From positions 8,233,074 to 8,297,073 of the forward strand of contig JAHLJT010009355.1 in NCBI GenBank assembly GCA_031308135.1: 64,000 nt of DNA, written 5' to 3'. Positions 57,984-64,000 of the stretch are shown here, one piece after another. Position 1 is the stretch's first letter. The number at the start of each line of letters is the position of its first letter. The position numbers and the translations under genes were made by a program. The notes below the pieces were generated by a model. The model saw nothing but the letters and a program-made list of their open reading frames with translations. It ran no database searches and was not told the origin of the DNA. This stretch comes from Acheta domesticus (taxonomy: Eukaryota; Arthropoda; Insecta; Orthoptera; Gryllidae).

Positions 57984-58799
57984 AGTATTATTAAAGTATT
58001 AAAGTTATAACATCCCTATCCAACTACTAGAGTGAGCGGAGTTACATATATTGTAAGAATCCAGTGAACCTTCAGTTCAGTCCGTGCACAACGGTAGTTT
58101 CTGGATGATTAGAAGGGTGTGATATTTACACATAAAATATGAGAGGTAGTGGTTACGCACTCATAAAATACCACATGAATTCAACTACAGGTAAATTTAA
58201 ATATATTTAATTAATAGATACTACTTCTCTCGTGGGTCGCATTTGACCGAATTATATTGTATGTTTATAATGAATTATATAGTAACTTATAATGATATTC
58301 ATGTGAATTGTTTCAGTTCCCCTTTATTGATTTTCGAGTACTTTATCCATAAATGAATATTCTCATAAACAAAAAAAAAACAAATATTATAAAACAGGTA
58401 TGTCATGAACGTCATTCTGTAATTACAGTGATGTGCATTTAATGTTAATGTTTTTATATGACTTCATGTTTTATAACTTAAAGTAATGCTCTGTTGATGT
58501 CAATGACTTTTATATCATTTTATATTATATTGATGTATTTATATCTTTTATATTTAATTAGCTCCTGATGATGACCAAAGACCCTCGAAACGTTTGTCGA
58601 CAAAAGAGTGTAATAAGTGACCACAATTTTTAATGAAGATGGTTATGTTCTGATTGTCTGTCTCAAAAGTCAATGGACTTGACCTTACAAGAACCAAAAT
58701 GCTTCTTATATTTAATTACTTCCTCAATAATCTTAATCAATATTGAATGTATGCGAATTTTGAATGTACGATAAACCATTAAAAAAGCAGGTCCACCAG

Positions 58800-59158
58800 G
58801 ATGCGAGGGAGTAAAACCGAGACAGGGAAAGCGATTGAAGGTTGAGGGCGGGGGAAGGCCCCGGAGGTCGAAGAGGCCGTGTAAGGAGGGTGCCGTCCGG
58901 CAGGTGCTGCGCGTCGGGGAGCGCCGGGCAGGGGGGAGGGGAGGGGGCGGGGCCTCAGCCAATCTGGGCCGCGTAACGAGGCGCGGCGCGCGGAAATCAA
59001 GCGGCCCCCGGCGGCCATCGGCGGCTTTGCGCTCGCGCCGGATATTGCGGCCGCCCGCCCGCCCGCCCGCCCCTCGGCCGCCCCAAGGCGCCGCCTCTGC
59101 CCGCAGCCCCCGGGCGCCTCGCACGCGGGCGGCCCCGCGTCGGCACGGCAGCCAGGGC
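58800..59158. other. GC/CpG-rich block leading into a 20-bp minisatellite
   Basis: CpG-dense with (GCCC)n at 59052-59074. Overlapping frames on both strands continue into the array and are not accepted as genes. Confidence 0.5.
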
Positions 59159-60130
59159 GCCCTCCCGACATCCAACACGCCCTCCCGACATCCAATGCTC
59201 CCTCTCGACATCCAAGGCGCCCTCCCGACATCCAACACGCCCTCACGACATCCAATGCGCCCTCTTGACATCCAACACGCCCTCCCGACATCCAACACGC
59301 CCTCACGACATCCATCACGCCCTCCCGACATCCAAGGCGCCCTCCCGACATCCAACGCACCCTCCCGACATCCAATGCGCCCTCCCGACAGCCAGTGCGC
59401 CCTCCCGACATCCAACACGCTCTCCCGACATCGAGAGCACCCTCCCGACATCCAACGCAGCCTCCCGACATCCAAAACGCCCTCTCGACATCCATCACGT
59501 CCTCCCGGCATCCAAAACACCCTCCCAACATCCAATGCGCGCTCCCGATGTCCAGTGCGCCCTCCCGATATCCATCACTTCCTCCCGATATCCAAAACGC
59601 CCTTCCAACATCCAGTGCGCGCTCCCGACATCCATCACCTCCTCTCGATATCCAAGGCGCCCTCCCGACATCCAACACGCCCTCCCGACATCGAAGATGC
59701 CCTCTCGACATCCATCACGTCCTCCGACATGCCCTCCCGACATCCAACACGGCCTCTCGACATTCATCACACCTTCCTGATATCCATCACGCCCTCCCGA
59801 CATCAAACATGCCCTCCTGACATCCAATGCGACCTCCCGACATCCAACTGAACTTTCTGACATTCTACAGAGCATCCAGACATCCAGCACACCTTTCCGA
59901 CAAACAAAACGCTTTCCCCACACGGAACAAACCATCTCAATTTTCAATTCTTTCCCTTAGCAACTTACACATACTCTTTCCATCCAATAAACACTCCAAT
60001 TATTAATTACACTCTCTCGACATCCAACAAGCCCTCACAACATCCAATACAATCTCCCAATTCAACTCCTTGACACCTTACTCGTGCCTCTCGACATGAA
60101 GACACTCTTCCAATATTTAGGATATTACCC
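59159..60130. repeat. 20-bp minisatellite, about 39 clear units
   Basis: Unit CGCCCTCCCGACATCCAACA. From 59159 to about 59725 the period is almost exactly 20; a short deletion near 59725 shifts the phase, and the array stays readable to about 59940, decaying to about 60130 (CTCTCGACATCCAACAAGCC, AACATCCAATACAATCTCCC). The core CCCGACATCC is most constant, and the last four to six bases vary (AACACG, AATGCG, AAGGCG, ATCACG). Frames of 290-338 codons on both strands result from the array: 20 units of 3 repeat as a 60-bp frame cycle without stops. Confidence 0.96.
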
Positions 60131-61080
60131 GACATTCAACACATTCTCCAACCTTCTACGCTACTTCATGGTTTCAAAGTATGCTTCCCTAAACTTCGAG
60201 GAGGAAAAAAGTATTGATTTTTATTTCATTTTTTAAGTAAATTTACTTACATACACATTTTCAATGATTACTTCAAGAAATTGTATTGTTTTGGCCCAGC
60301 ATTCTTAAAGATTCGTTTTAGTTCTTTGAGATATCCTACCTATACGGAAGATTATAAACGCCTTTTCTATAAGCATGGATACAGTACGCACTGTATTGCA
60401 GCACGATTCTCGTCTACCAATTCAATTAAGAGAATAAATTTCAATATTAAATGTATAAGCGCAGTAAAATTCATATATTGTAAAGAGTTACTATTAAGAA
60501 ATATGATGCAAAAACTGAAAGGTGTTGAAATATTACATATCAGTCAACTTCAAATTATATTTACTTCTATGTTGTTATTGTTAGTTATTAAGACGAAAGA
60601 GTTTTGATGTTGACTTGTATCCCCTTTTCTATTTTATGAATGTGTTCGGCTCATTTGAAGCTCTAATACATCTATTTAATAATATAAATGTAGCAATGTA
60701 ATACGAAATAATGTTCATGAGTGATACAATACCTCGTTGGACAAGTACGCATGCGTGAATGAGTCAAAAAGTAATTGAAAACTCACTTGTGATCAACGTA
60801 AGCTTCATCACCATCTAATTTGACATTTCAGAAAAAAGCTTTACATGATACGCAGTTTCCTCGCCTGTTTTCTTCTTTATGTCGTTTCAATCAATTCATA
60901 ACTTATTTAATTATACGTAAATAATTTCCTATACCGCTGTAAAACTTTTGCAGTTATTATTCAATAAAACGTGTGTACATATCCAAGCGGTAGATCAAAT
61001 CATACCATTATTATTTGTATTCCCGAACAACTGCGGTAAACTTCATTTCCGACGTGTCAAACGGCCGAGTAAACATCGCG
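60131..61080. other. AT-rich stretch, no gene
   Basis: A 108-codon plus frame at 60281-60607 has ordinary composition but no recognised domain; not accepted. Confidence 0.4.
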
Positions 61081-61220
61081 AGGCATTCACTTCCTCTCTT
61101 TCCTGCAGACGGCTGAATCGAGCGCCAAGAACATCGCCGCGACACCATGTACCTCCGAAGCAGCGGTTCTCTGCCCTCCCCTTCCCACTCCCCGCCCCTC
61201 TTCGCCCCTCCCCTCACCGC

Positions 61221-61310
61221 CTCGCCCCGCCTCGCCCCGCCTCGCCCCGCCTCGCCCCGCCTCGCCCCGCCTCGCCCCGCCTCGCCCCGCCTCGCCCCGC
61301 CTCACCCCGC
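61221..61310. repeat. CTCGCCCCGC decamer array
   Basis: Eight identical 10-bp units (61221-61300) and a ninth with one change (CTCACCCCGC). Related GC-rich words extend on both sides (61165-61220). Its complement, GCGGGGCGAG, resembles the unit of the array at 45241-45545. Confidence 0.96.
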
Positions 61311-61389
61311 CCGCGGCGCACAGAGAGCCCGGGCGTCGACGCTGGAACAATCAAATTGCGGACATATTTATCTGACGTGGCGCCGAGCG

Positions 61390-61960
61390 GGGCGGGGCGG
61401 GGCGGAGTGCCGGCGAAGGTGGCGACGAAGGCAGAGCTGGAGGCGGGAGGTTAAGGGTGATGGCGGAGGAAAGAGGAATCGGGGCAAGCAGGTGGTGAGG
61501 GAGACGGCGGAGAGGGAGGAGGGTATGCAGGAAGACGAAGAGTTGGAAAGGTAGGATGTGTGAGTAAAGGAGAGACGGGTAGGTGGTGATGCTTAGAAAA
61601 CTACGAAGAGGTGATGGAGGGTATGCAGGCGAAGTATTTAGTAGGAATAGAATCATGTCGAGGAAGTGAAGGCATGGGGGGGGTAATGGAAAGGAATAAA
61701 GATAAGGGAAGGGAAGAGAATAAAGGTAACAGGGGTAAGGGAATCAGCTGAAGTAAGTAAGCTAGAAGGTGGACGGAGGTTCGAGGTGCGATGGAAAGGT
61801 CAGGAAACAGCAAAGTGAGGTGAACAACCAAGAAGAAAGGAGGACGAAGAGGTGGAAAGGTAAGGAATCGGGAAAGCAAAGACATGGCAATGTGAAGAGA
61901 AGCGAAGGTGGAAGGAGTTGCTGAATGATAGGAGCAGACACCGCGATGTCTGAGTGGTTT
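61390..61960. other. Purine-rich (G/A) asymmetric block
   Basis: For more than 500 bases the plus strand is mostly G and A (GGAGGAAAGAGG, AAGGGAAGGGAAGAG), with no fixed period and no supported frame. It mirrors the polypyrimidine tract at 46831, on the opposite strand. Confidence 0.65.
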
Positions 61961-61989
61961 GTGGAGGAGCTGGCGACAAGGGTGAGGAC

Positions 61990-62350
61990 CCGGTGCCGTC
62001 GGGGGACTGCGAGGGCGGCGTGGGCGGCGTGGGCGGCGAGGACGGCGGGGACGGTGACGCGGATAGCGGGCGGCCTACCTCGTGCCGCTGCAGGCGAAGC
62101 GTCGACGGCAGTGCCGCTGCCGCCGCCGCCGCCGCGCGATGTTGTAAGTTTCATTAATTGAAGTTCGAGGTCCCGGAAAATTACTACCTTCCCGACGTCT
62201 CCTGCTGCCTTCTGCCCTCTGCTAATGAAAAGTCCCTTCGCTCCGCGCGCGGCCCCGCTGCCCTCGCCGCCGCCGTCCTAGGCCGCCCCCGCGCGCGTGC
62301 TCCGCGTCTCGGGCCGCCTGGCTCCTTCGCCGCGCATCATCTGGCCGGTG
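61990..62350. other. GC/CpG-rich block
   Basis: GGCGTGGGCGGCGAGG-type repeats at 62012-62050 and (GCCGCC) near 62118-62138, followed by CpG-rich non-repetitive DNA. No supported frame. Confidence 0.45.
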
Positions 62351-62594
62351 CTTACGCCGGCGCTCGTCTTTCGGCCGGAGCGCTGCGAACGCCTGATGTG
62401 CAGCTGTTTGCTGCGTTCATTTGTTGGAGGTACTGGCTGGGAGTTTATTCAGCACGTCCGGAAACACTGCTGCTCTTCGTTAATTGAGGCTGCGGAGATC
62501 TGTCAATCAGATATCAAAAAACTGTATTTCTTTTCCTTCTCATTATTTTTCGTAAGTTTGATTATTGATTAATGACTATTTAACGTTTCTGGGT

Positions 62595-63085
62595 GTGACA
62601 CTGCTAGGCTTATTTGTCTCATAAATTGAATGCAAGTTCAGGGAGGCGGTTATGTGACGACCGTTCGCTGAAGCTTGAGATCCGGCGACGACCTACATGC
62701 CCCTTCGCCAGAGTTTCCGCCCTTCAAGTTTCTTCGCCAGCGGGGCACCGCCCTTTCTTTCAAGACGAGCTTTATGCTCCCGACTTCCGGTGTATTGGTA
62801 GTTGCGTGTAAGAGTGCGTGTATGTGTGTAAGGGGAAGAAAAGTGTCAGGATTAGGAAGGAAAGACTGCGCGCGATCCGCTGCCCGTTTGTTAAGGTACC
62901 GCTTCGACATTCCCCTGGTACTCATAGGAGAAAACACGGAAAACATTCGATCAGAGGAGCCGGCCGTTAGAATACGCTTCTAGAAACTGGCTGAATTCGA
63001 CGTTATCTAGCTAGAATCGAAAGATCGCCGCCGTCGAGAGTCGAACACTGTAACCTTTCGATCAGACACTCCTCCGTATCTAATC
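62595..63085 (-). mobile_element. SINE-like family copy G, minus strand, with B box
   Basis: Reading the minus strand from about 63085: AGTGTTCGACTCTC contains a B box (GTTCGACTC, about 63037-63046), followed by GACGGCGGCGATCTTTCGAT, TAACGTCGAATTCAGCCAG, TAACGGCCGGCTCCTCTGAT, TTTTCCGTGTTTTCTCC, ACCTTAACAAACGGGCAGCG, CGCGCAGTCTTTCC, the pyrimidine section with CCCCTTACACACATACACGC, GGGCGGTGCCCCGCTGGCG and GTAGGTCGTCGCCGGATCTC. The extreme 3' tail is diverged. With copies C and E it defines the head of the family. Confidence 0.86.
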
Positions 63086-64000
63086 ATCTGATCTTCCTCA
63101 GCCGCTTGCCCTGAGCTCTCTCAGCCTATTTTTTCGTGTTTTTTTTTTTTTTTGCATTACATAATTTCATTTAAAAACATTGTTTTAACCTGTTTTATTT
63201 TCAAGGTATTATAAGTATTTCAATAGAAGTACTGAGCATTACAATAATGTCGTGCATTTTGTCAAAATTTTCTTATAACGAACACACTAACACACACACA
63301 TAAAGAAAACAATCATTAGATCTGAGGGATTACTTGAATCAAGACCATATTAATTTTAGTATATTATTTTAAATTTATTTAGTGCCTAAGCTAATAGGCT
63401 GAAAGCAATCTGTTTGGTGGGTAAGACATGTGTTGTATATTAGATAATATCACATTTCATAACAATTTTATGGCTATTTAAATCAGTCTAGTATCTCTTA
63501 CATAAGTTTACATAAGGGTAAAAGTTCGTCTCAGAAATCTTTTAATGAAAAAATATCCTAATTTTATTGATAGCGTCATTTTTGGCAATGCATGGTTATT
63601 TGATATATTTTATTTATCGTAATATATTGTTTTTGGTAAAAATTAAGAGGTAATTTATTTAGAAATATAAAACGTGCTCTTAATCTTTATTTTTCTAAGT
63701 TGTTTTTTTTAATTTTATTGGTATATTAGTGTAATAATATGTTCAGCTGTTTCATTTTTTCAAAGCTGATGGTGAATGTGTTGTTACAGTTGCAATATCG
63801 TTTGTTTCTGATTCCTTCTGCATGCAATATTCTATTCTACATTCGATGCATTCATAACAACACGAAGAGGAGCAAAATATGAATGATACTCGTGAAAAAT
63901 GTAACAAAGAAAAGGAAAACGTATCCAGGAATTAGAGGGTAAAACATCTCGCATTTATATCCAAATACGTTCCCTCAAAAGGAACGGTATTAGACGCATT
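63086..64000. other. AT-rich stretch, no gene
   Basis: Contains a T15 run at 63139-63153 and otherwise AT-rich unique-looking DNA to the window end. No gene recognised. Confidence 0.45.

Larger units (their letters stand above)
57366..58799. other. AT-rich stretch with microsatellites, no gene
   Basis: Contains (GAT)n at 57585-57603 and (TTA)n at 57941-57981. A CTGATGA..GAAACG motif lies at 58565-58600 (see findings). No gene recognised. Confidence 0.45.

Noticed and set aside
58663..59947. Frames of 290-338 codons with regular Met-Asp-Val-Gly-Arg-like or Ser-Arg-His-Pro repeats
   Set aside because: They follow the 20-bp minisatellite on both strands and several registers at once, so no single frame is favoured.

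Overview
This window looks like intergenic or intronic DNA from a large, repeat-rich animal genome. An insect or other arthropod is most likely, but the sequence alone does not fix the taxon. The support is a decayed RTE-type retrotransposon end of the kind common in insects, several families of short hAT-type elements, tRNA-derived SINEs, a solo LTR, and long AT-rich stretches broken by sharply bounded GC- and CpG-rich blocks. I found no host protein-coding gene I can defend. No multi-exon gene, tRNA, rRNA or snRNA gene was recognised, and nothing looks bacterial. Most long open frames are shadows of simple or tandem repeats (poly-Ser/Asn, poly-Leu, Arg-Ala-Ala, Pro-Ala-Arg).

Layout. 1-9 kb: RTE relic (1411-2130), a 24-bp minisatellite, a duplicated ~240-bp unit, CpG-rich blocks and a CCAC-type minisatellite. 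9-17 kb: two copies of a CAGTG-ended hAT-type MITE, a 430-bp foldback element, a tRNA-derived SINE, and four copies of a ~450-bp SINE-like family. 17-30 kb: AT-rich DNA, CpG blocks, further SINEs, an AGC/AAC trinucleotide array and a ~268-bp tandem array (27.4-29.0 kb). 30-43 kb: mostly AT-rich, with a 607-bp hAT element that has an 8-bp target duplication and a small palindromic element inside it, a 9-bp GC array, and two hAT MITEs head to tail. 43-64 kb: GC decamer arrays, a polypyrimidine tract, diverged duplications, a solo LTR with a perfect 5-bp target duplication, a 20-bp minisatellite of about 39 units, and more SINE copies.

No genes act together here. The organisation that can be read is transposon biology: non-autonomous elements that would depend on transposase or reverse transcriptase supplied from elsewhere, and tandem arrays expanded in GC-rich blocks. 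The best-supported results are the solo LTR (56909-57360), the 607-bp hAT element (32950-33556), the four-copy hAT MITE family, the 430-bp foldback element (11999-12430) and the eight-copy SINE-like family.
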